Assembly (NCBI GenBank): GCA_036365455.1
Contig: JAWQUS010000017.1
Location: forward strand, 6,324,001 to 6,388,000
DNA from: Macrosoma leucophasiata
Lineage: Eukaryota > Arthropoda > Insecta > Lepidoptera > Hedylidae
Length of the DNA stretch: 64,000 bases
Reading direction: 5' to 3'
Shown piece by piece: positions 31,220 through 41,744 of the stretch (position 1 is its first letter; the number at the start of each line of letters is the position of its first letter). The position numbers and the translations under genes were made by a program. Below the pieces are notes generated by a model that saw only the letters and a program-made list of their open reading frames with translations, made no database searches and was not told the origin of the DNA.

Positions 31220-31548
31220 CAATACGCAAAGAGCGATTGTAGCTCAACAGATAATCATATGAGGATGTTATGATCGTTATTGTAAGGCACCACCGGATTA
31301 AATCAGTTCTTCTTACCATCATATTATTGTATCTCATGTTATTATTGTATTATTAAAACGTTATTTTATCAAAACCCCATACATTATTATGATTGAATAT
31401 AATATATATTAAGTATATAACTTTTGATTATAAGGAATTTGAAAGTTTTTACGAAAATTTGTACTCAAAATTGAGACGAGGTTTGTGATGTAGATATTGT
31501 AAAAATCTATTTATAAAAGCAAGGCTGACATTGTAATTAAACAATAAA
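31220..31548 (+). promoter_or_regulatory. K2P 3' UTR up to a canonical polyadenylation signal
   Basis: Sequence after the stop is AT-rich without coding. The first clear AATAAA lies at about 31543-31548 (ACAATAAAATTGTG). A second AATAAA-like site is near 31637. Choice of site is inference. Confidence 0.55.
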
Positions 31549-31949
31549 ATTGTGTGAAATTGTACTTTTTGAAGTTAAAGGTTGAATTTTGAAAATTATT
31601 TACAAGTTGTGTTCCAGATTAACAATTATTACCAAAAAATAAAATATTTCCTTTCCAGTTGGTTGTGACTATTGCTCATAATCTATTTTATTTTAGGTTA
31701 AGAATAATAATAATGAATTTTTCTGATACTTAATTCCATTGGCGTTACATTTTGTCGAAGTGTCTAGAAATACTAGTTTTCAAAATTCAACATAAGACTG
31801 TGTTCTTTATTTCGCAACCCTGACCCAAACTAAGCATTGTTGTTTTAAATCTAAAAGAGTTTTTATAATAAATATAAACATTATGATATTATTACAAAAT
31901 TAAATAAATACTGGTGGCTGGAATTCCACTGCAGGGACTAGAGGACGTA

Positions 31950-32207
31950 GGCGTTTTTACTGGTGGTAGAGCTCCAGTGACGCAGTGATGGAGCACCACC
32001 GCATTTCCTAATTTACATAAATGGTAGTGTTCAGCACTATCGTGTTCCGATCAGGTGGTAATATACGGCCATGTAATTACCAGTATAGTGGCATAATACC
32101 TTAGGCATTAGGAGTGGTCTTTGAGTGGGTGTCTATAGGCTGCAGTCATCACTTAATATCAATGTAAGCTGCGTGCTTGTTTCCCACTTCCATTACATAA
32201 AAAAAAG
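31950..32207 (+). repeat. Family R copy downstream of the K2P gene
   Basis: GTTTTTACTGGTGGTAGAGC to CATTACATAAAAAAAAG, with internal deletions around CGCATCTGCATTTTGACC. Confidence 0.75.
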
Positions 32208-32237
32208 ATAATTTAAGGGAAAAATCCCAATTTGTCA

Positions 32238-32382
32238 ACTCCTGATGCCTCTGTGCCGGAAATTACCACCTGACCGGAACATGATAGTGCTGAACACTAC
32301 CATTTAGCGGCAAGTATGTTATAATGGTAATACGGTAGTACCTACGCCCGCGAGCTCCGTCCCTGCAGCTCTACCACCAGTA
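32238..32382 (-). repeat. Family R fragment, head to head with the previous copy
   Basis: ACTCCTGATGCCTCTGTGCC to CTGCAGCTCTACCACCAGT. Only half the element is present. Its opposite orientation ~30 bp from the previous copy creates a potential large fold-back. Confidence 0.7.
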
Positions 32383-32772
32383 ACAAATCTTTTAATAATA
32401 ATGATCTATAACAATAATTCACTAAATTATGTTGACATATTTTTCAAGAACGCAACGACAATAGAGAAGATAGCAAAAAATCCAAATAATAAAGTAATAT
32501 CGTGGAAACACAATATCCTTTTTAATACGCAGCGGGATTAAAACGATCCCGTCCACATTACACGGGTTAACTGGACAACTACATTCCTTATCCCCGCCAC
32601 CAGAAAATCTCCCGCAATATGGGATTACGTGCGGTCCGAAGGCCTTGCGTCCTTCAATTATATCGCCCGTACCATTTGTTACTTAACGAGTAGAAGGTAC
32701 TCGTATTTATGAGATTGAGGTGTATTCTAAGACAGAAAAGCAAATCAGAAGAAAGGAAAAAAAATACATATA
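32383..32772. other. No recognised gene
   Basis: AT-rich; nothing supported. Confidence 0.3.
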
Positions 32773-32773
32773 C

Positions 32774-33088
32774 TAATGTAACTTCACGCCTGTAATCCCC
32801 AAAGCGGTAGGCAGAGGTAAATGCATGCATTCAAGCATACATGCAAACACCCACGACTCGCCGGTTACGTTTTTTGGCCCATGTAACAGGTGCCGAACCT
32901 GTTGCCATTTTCGGGGCACATTACTAAACTCCGAGGTACTGGGAAACTTCCGGAAAATGGAAAAATCCCAATAGAACCAGAGATAAAGGATCTTAAACCG
33001 TTATCTCTGATAGTCCGGGATCCGGGAATCGAACCTAGGGCCCCAGCGCAGTAGTAGTGGCCTGCTACCACTACGCTACTGAGGCAGT
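32774..33088 (-). repeat. SINE-B copy, full length, reverse
   Basis: Starts on + with CTAATGTAACTTCACGCCTG and ends with the reversed tRNA-like head (GAACCTAGGGCCCCAGCGCA, TGGCCTGCTACCACTACGCT). Imperfect copies of ACATAT..TACTAAT flank both sides. Confidence 0.8.
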
Positions 33089-33116
33089 TACATATTATAC
33101 TAATACGAGTATATTA

Positions 33117-33460
33117 TTATTATTTTATTTTTTTTTATTTTTTTTAGGTCGGGCTTTGTGTAGGCGGCCTGTCTCGAGACGGCACTAGTCTACTTCACCG
33201 GGCAATCGGCGAGCGCAGAGGGCGCTCCAGCCTTAAAGTTAGCGCAACTGCCTAAGGGTGACCCATGCGGGTCCGTGCCTCGGCTTAGGACGTTGCGGAG
33301 AGACATATGAGACATATGCGATTATGGGCGGTGCAACTTTCGCTCTACTCCATTCGGTTGGCGATAACCGGAATGTCATCGGCCTCGCGGGGCCGGAGAT
33401 AGGGTCGGGATCAGGGGCGGGCGCGGCGCGAAACGCGTCGGCGCGTTGTATTATTAGCGG
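33117..33460 (-). mobile_element. Jockey-like LINE 3' end with 16-bp target duplication
   Basis: The T-rich run at 33121-33147 (impure poly(A) in minus orientation) is followed by the same GC-rich 3' UTR as at 8335-8605. It ends upstream in the last codons of the ORF (ANNTTRRRVSRRARP). TAATACGAGTATATTA occurs at 33101-33116 and again at 33461-33476, a perfect 16-bp target-site duplication defining the insertion. Extreme 5' truncation with an intact duplication indicates target-primed reverse transcription and a recent event. Confidence 0.93.
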
Positions 33461-33789
33461 TAATACGAGTATATTAGCAATATCACAGCATCGGCGCTAA
33501 AATATGACTGACCAAAGAATGGTGAGAGTAAAAATTAAAAAAATCGAGCAGGACGTCGAAGTGTCCATTCTATACGTAGTATTATTACATATTCTCTGAT
33601 TATGGTAATCATAATAATATTATTCAAAACAAAATATATTTGATGCAAACAAGTCTTTAAATAGTTGAAATGTTGACGAAAAAATTTTTTACTATTTTCG
33701 CTTTTTATGAGATAGCTTATGATTTATTTTAATCACCGTACTTACATCTTGTTGTTTTGCAAGTATAGAGACGTTTGCAGCTGCACGTT

Positions 33790-34385
33790 TTTAAGGTGCC
33801 GTAGTAAACAAGGAACGCTTATAGTTTCGCCATGTCCGTCTGTCTGTCTGTCTATACGTCTGCGGTTTACCGCAAAAACTATTAGTACTAGAGACTTGAA
33901 ATTTGGCATAAGTATACACCTTAATCAAGCCGAAAAACGTGAAAAAAAAATTTAGGGTAACTAGTAACGCGCGGATATTTTTTTTAATTTTGGATTTTCA
34001 TATAGTGTAGGGTATCGTTGGATAGGTCTTTTAAAAATGTAAGTGATGTGCGAACATCATTTTTCGGTGTAGTTAACTGTTCGCGGTTATTAAGCTTTAA
34101 AGTGCAAATTTTCGTTAAGACTCAAGTGTCCCCCTCCCCCCTACAGACTAAACGGTTGTTGTTAGAGATTCAAACGTTACGGCGGTAGTAGCTACATATA
34201 ACGAAATTAAAATGAAAATTACTATCACTGCAAGTTTGCGAGTTATAGTCGACCAAATGTATTTTACACGAAAATTTCGAACAAGTTCATTGAAAATATT
34301 TATTTATTTTTTTCATTACATCTCTTACTCTGTAACTACGGAACCCTACACTGTGCGTGGCCCGACATGCACTTGACCGGTTTTT
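33790..34385 (+). repeat. Dispersed repeat 'CCGTAGTAAACAAGG...TTGACCGGTTTTTT'
   Basis: GCCGTAGTAAACAAGGAACG, CTGTCTGTCTGTC, TACTAGAGACTTGAAATTTG and a right end GGAACCCTACACTGTGCGTG then CACTTGACCGG. An inverted partial copy is at 50820-51045 (GGGCCACGCGCAGTGTAGGG). Non-coding; class unknown. Confidence 0.6.
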
Positions 34386-34782
34386 TTATCTACTTGGTGT
34401 GAAGATTTATTATATAGGTAGGTAAATCAAAATCTTAGTTAAACAAATTTTTATAGTAGGGGCCAATCAGCTATTTTTACTGGACCATTATTATGTACAG
34501 AAACGTAATGTTATGTGTCTAAATATACCTGATATATAAGCTATTAATGTGAACCGTATAGGAATTTAGCATGTTACAATTAAATTGTAAGTACCCACAG
34601 TTTTCAGTTTAAGGTTAGACAGTTGTGCAAGGTAACAATTTATCGCTTTAAAGTAGTTTGAATTACCGCCGCCAGGCTTATTTCAGAACGTGGAAAGTGG
34701 AGTAGTAAATTGAATAAATTTTCTACGGATTATATGCCCAACTTTCCACGTAGGTACCCGAAAAGGAGAGTTGAATGTTTTT

Positions 34783-34915
34783 TTTTTATGTTATGGCCTC
34801 GCTATTACGCATATTGCCAGTGTCAAGTTAAACGATATTTCGTATTCGTAATAAGCACCGTAAAAGTCAGAGTCAGTCAGTCAATTTATCTGTCCGTCAG
34901 TTAGAGTCACAGTAA
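34783..34915. repeat. Dispersed repeat shared with 53265-53365
   Basis: GCTATTACGCATATTGCCAG, CGATATTTCGTATTCGTAAT and TCAGAGTCAGTCAG are shared almost exactly with the sequence near 53270-53350. Confidence 0.7.
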
Positions 34916-35047
34916 TTTGCGTTTAATTACATAAAAAAAACATATTACGGCTAGAAAATACCTAAAAATTTTCGATCTCACAGAAAAATATGAAAATGAT
35001 TGTATATTTATTATATTTATCATGAAATTTTATAAAAACACATACAA

Positions 35048-35335
35048 TTTTACTGGTAGTAGAATTCCAGTGTTCCAGTGTTCCAGATTGCGGGCGCAGG
35101 CACCACCGCGTTACATAATGTTTCTAAATGATAGTGTTCAGCACTATCGTGTTCCAGTTGGATGGTAATTGTATGGCCTCGTTATTATTATCACAGAGAC
35201 AAAACAACTAAGGTCTCAGGGGTGGCAACGCATCTGCATTTTGATGTCTTTGCGTAAGTTGGTAGCTTCAGTCATCACTTAACATCAACGTAAACTGCAA
35301 GCTTATTTGCCGCAAATCTTCATGACATAAAAAAA
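35048..35335 (+). repeat. Family R copy, diverged
   Basis: TTTTACTGGTAGTAGAATTC to CATGACATAAAAAAATAAC. TGTTCCAG is duplicated near its start. Confidence 0.7.
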
Positions 35336-35504
35336 TAACAATGAAATTCAAGACGCTTACAAGTAGGTACGTCGATAATTTACTGAGCATTTCTTGTGAA
35401 CGGGAAGTTCTATTAGCCGGCAGATCGCCTGTCACTCACAACGAACAAGGCCCAACGTATACGATCATTATGAACTTTAGCCAGAAATGGTATTGGTTGG
35501 TGGT

Positions 35505-35793
35505 ATTTTTACTGATGGTAGAGCTCCAGTGAAGGAGGTCGAGGGCGTAGGCACTGCTTTACCTAATATACTTGCCGCTAAATGGTAGTTTTCAGCTCTA
35601 TCGTGTTCCGGTCAGGTGGTAATGTACCAGCCTGTAATTTCCGGTACAGGCATAACACCTTAGGCCACAGGAGTGGTAACGCATCTGCATTTTGACCTCT
35701 GGTCTTTGTGTGGATGTCTATAGGCTGTAGTCATCACTTAACATCAATGTGAACTGCATGCTTGTTTGCCACTTTCATGACATAAAAAAAAAA
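35505..35793 (+). repeat. Family R copy, full length
   Basis: TTTTTACTGATGGTAGAGCT to CATGACATAAAAAAAAAATT, in tandem orientation with the copy 170 bp upstream. Confidence 0.75.
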
Positions 35794-35829
35794 TTTCATT
35801 GCAGAAAACTTTTATTTTGATTTATTCAG

Positions 35830-35970
35830 TCAAAGATGGTGGCAAACTAGCATGTTCACATGATGTAAAGTGACGACTGCAGACTACAGTCTGTAGATAG
35901 GTATCTTCATATAAACCAGAGATCAAAATGCTGATGTGTTACCATCCGTGAGATCTAAGTTGTTTCGAAT
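35830..35970 (-). repeat. Family R fragment
   Basis: GATGGTGGCAAACTAGCATG, GTGACGACTGCAG and ATCAAAATGCTGATGTGTTA, opposite to its left neighbour. Half the element is missing. Confidence 0.6.
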
Positions 35971-36038
35971 TTGTAATAGATATGACGGGGTAACTAATGA
36001 ATACAAACGAATAACGTCGCATCATAAACATCAAATGA

Positions 36039-36282
36039 ATGTCGAATGAGCGAATGACGAAACAGTTATACAATGCGAATGTGGATGGTTGCAGAGGCCC
36101 AGGAAGACCAAGACTGACCTACCATGACCAAATAGGTCGAGTTCTGTCTGATGGTGGGGTCAAAAGTCTTAGGAATCGGCGTGCATGTATGAAGAGAATG
36201 ATGAAATTAGACGAGGCACGAGAGGTATGTCAGGACCGGGATATCTGGCGCTCTACACTCTCTGCCTGGCGCGATACATACA
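36039..36282 (+). pseudogene. RTE-like LINE C-terminal fragment, open frame
   Basis: Reads MSNERMTKQLYNANVDGCRG, GRPRLTYHDQIGRVLSDGGV and RACMKRMMKLDEAREVCQDR then DIWRSTLSAW. The final YPVRDL-encoding bases are lost and the copy ends in ATACATACATAC. It is the longest intact stretch of this C-terminus in the window. Confidence 0.75.
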
Positions 36283-36397
36283 TACATCAACATCAAAATT
36301 CAGTTCAAAAATACCTTTTTTCCAATTGTAATTACAGACACTGCTACCAATAGATCTTCATCCTTCAGTTTTTTTATTAATAAGCTACGTAACTTCT

Positions 36398-36643
36398 AGA
36401 GGTAAATGCATGCATTCAATCATACATGCAAACACCTACGATTCGCCGCTTACGTTCTGGCCCATGTAACAGCTGGCGAACCTATTGACATCTTCGGGCG
36501 CATTACTAAACTTCGAGGTACTGGGAAACTTCCAGAAAATGGAAAAGCCCGAATAGAACCCGAGATAAAGGATTTCACATCGTTATCTCTGATATCCCAA
36601 GACCCGGGAATCGAACCCGGGACTCCAGCGTAGTAGTAGTGGC
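36398..36643 (-). repeat. SINE-B copy, both ends trimmed
   Basis: AGAGGTAAATGCATGCATTC through CGAACCCGGGACTCCAGCGT; it stops inside the tRNA-like head. Confidence 0.75.
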
Positions 36644-37427
36644 AATTAATAAGATAGTGAAACAATTTAAAGTGCACACTAAGAAAACACGCTATTTACA
36701 GTACCCGCTTGAAGAGTGCTTTCTAAATTACTTACTAAAAAAAATCCTATCAACGTTTGTTCAAAGTCAAAACACATAAAAGTAAAACGAGCCTTAATAA
36801 CTCTATCCATTAGTCTAACATCAAAGGCGTAAATGAACAGCAAGAATGGCGTCGTGTCACTGGAGTCGCTACAGACCAAAGTTGCTTATTCAAACTAGTT
36901 TCCGAATAGCGAAATATTAGCGAGGCGCCCCACCTGCGCCTTTGACGGGGCAAACTTAATAAAACTTTTGAATTCAACCTTCAGTGACAAAGTTTTGCCT
37001 TCGTAGATCGTTGGTTTAGACCCAACAACGTGGCAAGTGAAATTGGATTGGGTTTTTTTCTTAGTTGAAAGGATTTCATTGTGGTCCCTTCACGTGTTTT
37101 TGGGACTGCTTAAAAAGTAAAAGTTTAATGTCGTAAAAGTTTTAATGTATGATTATGAGTGAGGTTTTAGTGGCTCATTTGGATTAAAATAAGATATTTA
37201 AATAATAATCTTTATCTTATCTTATGCATATAAATCTTCAAGGAAATATAATGCATCCGTATGATTGTCTATATATTTTCATCATTACAACGGTATAAGT
37301 TGCATGCTTATTTTACATGGGTTTTTTTAATGATTTTCTGAAGTCAAGATCGAGCTTAAAAAATTAAATGTACTTACCATTAGCTAAACTACCTATAGTT
37401 AATGCAAAATAAGTCCTGCAATGAAAC
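36644..37427. other. No recognised gene
   Basis: AT-rich; the minus-strand frame at 36879-36679 has no recognisable domain. Confidence 0.3.
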
Positions 37428-37600
37428 TACCACCACTGCGATCGCCAATCCGCATGCCAAGCGTGGCGATTATGGCATATCCCCTTCATGAGGAGGCTCT
37501 GGTCTAGCAGTGGACATCTTTCGGCTGATATTTATTTATTTATACTTTATTGCACGTAAAAAAAAGTACAAAAGGCGGACTTAATGCCTCTAGGCATTAT
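37428..37600. repeat. Retroelement 3'-end debris
   Basis: CGCCAATCCGCATGCCAAGC, TATGGCATATCCCCTTCATG and CTAGCAGTGGACATCTTTCG resemble the 3' end of common lepidopteran LINEs. TTTATACTTTATTGCACGTA with AGTACAAAAGGCGGACTTAA is a second, reversed 3' fragment. Both are short and old. Confidence 0.45.
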
Positions 37601-37639
37601 GATATGATGATGAATGCAAAATAATGTCATCTCTACATC

Positions 37640-37957
37640 TATACATACAAAAAAAATTGGTGTCTGCTTGTAATATAAAAATAACCACTTCTTCGTAAAT
37701 GCATAATATATGTATGTATACACGGTACATATATCAAAACAACATTTTTTACAATTTTTGTCTATCTGTCTGTCTGTTTGTCCCAGCTTATCTCAGGAAC
37801 AGCTGGACCGATTTTGACGAGACTTTCACTGGCAGATAGCTTATGTTATAAGGAGTGACTAAAACTACTTGTATACTAGCTTCCCCCACGACTTTGTCCG
37901 GGTAGATACTGAACAATCATAAATTCTCACTCGGACGAAGTCGCGGGCGCACCTAGT
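37640..37957 (+). mobile_element. Helitron-like element, CTAGT end
   Basis: CTGCTTGTAATATAAAAATA, ATGTATACACGGTACATATA, GACCGATTTTGACGAGACTT and the terminal hairpin pair CCCACGACTTTGTCCGGGTA / CTCGGACGAAGTCGCGGGCG, ending CTAGT at 37953-37957. A short single-unit relative of 26715-27620. Confidence 0.65.
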
Positions 37958-38429
37958 TTGATATAAGTTTCAATACACAACAATCGATCACTTAGATCTA
38001 TTCCTGGGACACCAACTAAAAAACCTTAAACACCGCAAAATTGCGTTGCCTGTTGAACGAAGCTTAAGATCTATAGAAGATAAATGGGCCAAGCAACTTT
38101 CATTCGTCTTCCGAAGTCTCGTAAAAACGTTGATCGATGCGCACCATCTAAACACCTGTTTAGAACTTTTTTGTTTTGTTTTTCTTTGGCAGTTTTCCTT
38201 GTAAGTGGTTTAAATTGATTAAAGACACTAATGGCTTGTCATTGGTCATTTGGACCTTATTCATAAAAAAGTTTCTGTAACATTTTGTAGCATTGGTTTC
38301 ACGACACTAAATCAACACAATGATTTGGTTATTTATCTGATCGTAAGGCTAGCATAGTTAGCTATTTACCGAGATCAGTTTTTTTCTCAAATTTGGCATT
38401 TAAGCAAATAAAATAATTAGGTGCAAAGA
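37958..38429. other. No recognised gene
   Basis: AT-rich; nothing supported. Confidence 0.3.
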
Positions 38430-38605
38430 AGTGGTAATTTGTATTATTTATTTTTCGCAATAACACATGCGATAAGCTACCGAAGTAATTACTTCGATAG
38501 CTTAGTGGTAAAACGGCTGGACTGGTTATCCTGAGGTCGCAGGTTCGATTCCTGCCCGAAGTCAAACTTTTCTTTACGTTTTTTTCTTTAATTTCTAAAG
38601 TGGTA
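38430..38605 (+). repeat. tRNA-like repeat with an inverted 5' segment
   Basis: A tRNA-like unit at about 38492-38562 (ACTTCGATAGCTTAGTGGTA ... GCAGGTTCGATTCCTGC, then CCGAAGT) is followed by TTTTCTTTACGTTTTTTT. Loop CTGGTTA would give anticodon GGT. The acceptor stem has an A-C mismatch. Just before it, AAGCTACCGAAGT is the unit's own start inverted, forming a palindrome. The further left TATTTTTCGCAATAACACAT matches sequence on the far side of the related unit at 52910-53056. This is a rearranged mobile copy, not a functional tRNA gene. Confidence 0.6.
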
Positions 38606-39110
38606 TTTTTTTATTATTTTTCTTCATTTTCGATTTTTTTTACTATAGATATTTGTTAAAAAAAAAGCCAGTTTTATATAGATGTCTATAAGCGCATAAC
38701 TGCACACTGTCATGACATGCTCTACATGCCAACACACATTTTGATGGTCTTACAACAAAAAAAACTAGTAATACGCAATGATAAATAAACACCCCAAAAG
38801 ATACACACACCCAATAACACTCCTAATACGTATATACACCCAATACACTCGTGAAACAAATTAGGTCGACATAACAAGTAATCCTTTAGAATTCAGTCCT
38901 AATATTCTCATATTGTTAACTTAGGTATAATAAAATGGTCTTGGTCATGTTATTCGATACAATACTATACAAAGCCTGAACAAAGAAAATAAGGCTACCT
39001 CAATCAATGTCTTCTGTAGCGGTTCAATATAAAAAATGTATTTCATACTTTATGATCATTTATATTGTGATTTTAAAATGCGAAGATGGCTAGGCATTTC
39101 CTTGCAAAAT
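38606..39110. other. AT-rich stretch, nothing recognised
   Basis: No supported gene or repeat; polyA/polyT runs only. Confidence 0.3.
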
Positions 39111-39432
39111 CAGATCAAAAATGACGTGATCCTGATGAGAAATTTTTCATCCGCCTCAGATCAAAAATGACGAGATTCTGATGAGAAATTGTTCATCCTC
39201 CTCAAATCAGAAAGGACGAGATTCTGATGGGAAATTGTTCATCCTCCTCGGATCAGAAATGACGAGATTCTGATGAGAAATTGTTCATGCTCCTCAGATC
39301 AAAAATAACGTGATTCTGATGAGAAATTGTTCATCCTCCTCAGATCAAAAATAACGAGATTCTGATGAGCAATTGTTCATCCTCCTCGAATCAAAAATGA
39401 ACAAATTCTGATGAGAAATTGTTCATCCTCCT
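39111..39432. repeat. Minisatellite, seven units of exactly 46 bp
   Basis: Units start at 39111, 39157, 39203, 39249, 39295, 39341 and 39387 with the form CAGATCAAAAATGACGAGAT / TCTGATGAGAAATTGTTCAT / CCTCCT. The 46-bp period holds without a single indel; units differ by a few substitutions (AATAACG, AAAGGACG, TGAACAAA). No stop-free frame suggests coding. Confidence 0.95.
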
Positions 39433-39937
39433 CTCTCCTACTTTGCGGTGCCCTACAGGGTCCATAACGATGCCTTATTTTTTTATTTTAATGAAATAAA
39501 AGTGGCAAACACCTATTGTCACAAAACAAATTCTGCTACCGAGCAACAGTTTGGAGTAGCGAAAATAATTTTATCTTCCTTAGCGGTGGTAGCGGCTTTG
39601 AAATTATGATCATAAACCACCTTAAGTTGGACAAAGTTCAAAATCCTTCTTCTTTCTTACGAGTCTTTACGAGTTTTCACACACGAAGAAACTTGGTTCG
39701 AGAAAAGTATGTGATGGAGTTGACTTGTGTAATTAGAAGAGAGTTTTGTGTACCTTGGCTTTCACAATATTCATTAAACAAAGATGCTAAGGTAAATGAT
39801 GTTTTAACCGCTACTCAGACCTGCGCGGTAATCGCTGCCGCCTGCGGTAGCGAAACCGGGTGGGGACGCGGTAATATTACTGTTCACACCTAAGCGGCAA
39901 GTTTCGCTGCCCGTAGCAGTACTTACTTTTTTTGCTT

Positions 39938-40820
39938 AGGATCCCACTACAGAATTATTTTGTTCATCCAGATATGCTGCAAACTTAATTTTTGCGCATA
40001 TTTATAATCTAGAAAATATATATCCACTAATAAGAATAGTAATGTCCTCCAGACCGAATTTCGGTCACGGCGGCCAATCTCAACGCAGATTAGCCAACTG
40101 CGCGGGAGATATTATAGTGCACAAGTGTATGCGCAAACACAGGTGCACTCTCTATTCCCGCAGTCTCATAGCCCGATGGGACGACAATCCGACACGACCG
40201 GAGAGAGATCGGGCGCAGGACCGACGGCTTTACGTGCTCTCCGAGGCACGACCAGACTCCGGGCTACTACTACCTGGTGATCGAACCCAGGACCTCAGGC
40301 CATTTACCGATTGGTCGCGATTGCGACCACTGAGCCAACGAGGCAGTCAGTCATATCCACTAGGATGCCTATCAAAATTGGGCCGCTAGTAATTTTTTTT
40401 TTTGGATAACAAAGTTTTTCGTTTGTTTTTTCAATGAAATATTGTTTACTGCACGGCAATATGTACCTATAAAGACTCCGAAAAGTCACGGCTGGCGTTG
40501 CGCACTTGGCCCCCCCTTACATATTTACGTTCCGCCGGGATACCTTTTTACGTTAATAACGTATATTCATTATTTACTTATATATCAAATTAAAGCTATT
40601 TTTTTCTCATTATTATGATGTACGGGAGCCAAATAAAATGTTGCTAAATGTTGCTGGCTGTTAAAGATAAAATAATTTATTTAAAAATACTAATGGCCAT
40701 ATTTTGATAGGCAACCTAGTAAATACATATTCTCTAGAATAATCTAGATCATAAATATACGTAATAATCAGGCATATCTGGGAGAACGGAATAATTCTGC
40801 AGTGGGATCCTAACCTAACA
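39938..40820. mobile_element. DNA element with TTAGGATCCCAC inverted ends, short copy
   Basis: The left end CTTAGGATCCCACTACAGAA and the inverted right end TCTGCAGTGGGATCCTAACC match the 1.4-kb element at 24605-26031. Most of that element's centre is missing. A SINE-C is inserted at 40030-40352. Confidence 0.75.
40030..40352 (-). repeat. SINE-C copy with 10-bp target duplication
   Basis: The minus strand reads GCCTCGTTGGCTCAGTGGTC, GGTCGCAATCGCGACCAATC, a B box GGGTTCGATCACC, then GTAAAGCCGTCGGTCCTGCG and a tail ending CGAAATTCGGTCTGGAGGAC. ATATCCACTA at 40020-40029 repeats at 40353-40362. It lies inside the TTAGGATCC element. Confidence 0.9.
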
Positions 40821-40955
40821 ATACCGCTTACCGATACAACACAGCTGTACCGCCTATGTTCCGCTCTAGTCGCGGAACTTCACACAAAATATCGCAGCGA
40901 AACCCGTATGGTAATCCCACTACCGCAGGCGGCAGCGATTACCGCGCAGGTCTGA

Positions 40956-41359
40956 ATAGCGCTTTATAGTGGCTCGGGTTGTGCACTTAAGCCTTATGGA
41001 CTTTTTTACATGGCACGGTATTCAGGGTACGATAGCAAGAGTCAGGGTAGTGTAATAACATTTAGGGAGTTAGGGCCATAATTAGGACGATCAGAGCGGC
41101 CCGTGTATTTGTACTGTGATTGAGTTAGGGCGCTGTCGACCGGATAGTATAATAAGCGGCAACCCGTCGCGAGGCCACGTTCACCCTTTCTGCCGGACCC
41201 TGAATACCGTGTCGTGTATTAGCCTTTTAACTTGAGCAGTTAAATAACATTGATTCCTTTTTTTCAAAGGTGCAGTTTATATTTACGAGTAATATAATAC
41301 ATCATTTATTTCTATAAGACGGCAAAGAAGACAGAAATTGATAAGATAACGTTTCAACC
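40956..41359. other. GC-richer non-coding stretch
   Basis: Unclassified; phrases such as GTTAGGGCGCTGTCGACCGG and CCCTGAATACCGTGTCGTGT may be repeat material. No gene supported. Confidence 0.3.
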
Positions 41360-41367
41360 GAACAGAA

Positions 41368-41670
41368 ACGTAACTTCACGCCTGTAATCCCCGAAGGGGT
41401 AGGCAGAGGTAAATGCATGCATTCAATCATACATGCAAACACCCACGACTCGCCGGTTACGTTTTGGCCCATGTAACAGGTGGCGAACCTGTTGCCATCT
41501 CCGGGCACATTACCAAACTCCGGGGTACTGGGAAACTTCCAGAAAATGGAAAAATCCCAATAGAAGCAGAGATAAAGGATATTAAACCGTTATCTCTGAT
41601 AGTCCCCGACCCGGGAATCGAACCCAGGACCTCCAGCGTAATAGTAGTGGCCTGCTACCACTACGCTACT
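41368..41670 (-). repeat. SINE-B copy, full length, 8-bp target duplication
   Basis: ACGTAACTTCACGCCTGTAA to GCCTGCTACCACTACGCTAC. GAACAGAA precedes (41360-41367) and follows (41671-41678). The sequence is very close to the copy at 61014. Confidence 0.88.
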
Positions 41671-41744
41671 GAACAGAAGATATATAAAATAAGCAATGCC
41701 GTGACAGCTACGCCCCAAGGTCCCACTGAAGCTTTATCACCAGT

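Larger units (their letters stand above)
39815..40955. repeat. 36-bp perfect inverted repeat enclosing nested insertions
   Basis: 39815-39850 (starts TCAGACCTGCGCGGTAATCG) is the exact reverse complement of 40920-40955. The arms border GC-rich CGGTAGCGAAAC-type sequence and enclose the TTAGGATCC element, which in turn encloses a SINE-C. The open frame at 39516-39893 crosses the left arm and has no recognised domain. Confidence 0.85.

Noticed and set aside
38492..38562. Possible functional tRNA-Thr gene
   Set aside because: Acceptor mismatch, GGT anticodon, rearranged copy with inverted 5' piece, and a related mobile unit at 52.9 kb.
39111..39432. CRISPR-like array
   Set aside because: The 46-bp units are continuous tandem copies without unique spacers, and the window is eukaryotic.
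39516..39893. 125-codon frame as a gene
   Set aside because: It runs into the GC-rich arm of an inverted repeat, has no domain and no splice context that could be supported.
40042..40389. 115-codon frame as a gene
   Set aside because: It coincides with a reverse-oriented SINE-C bounded by a target duplication.
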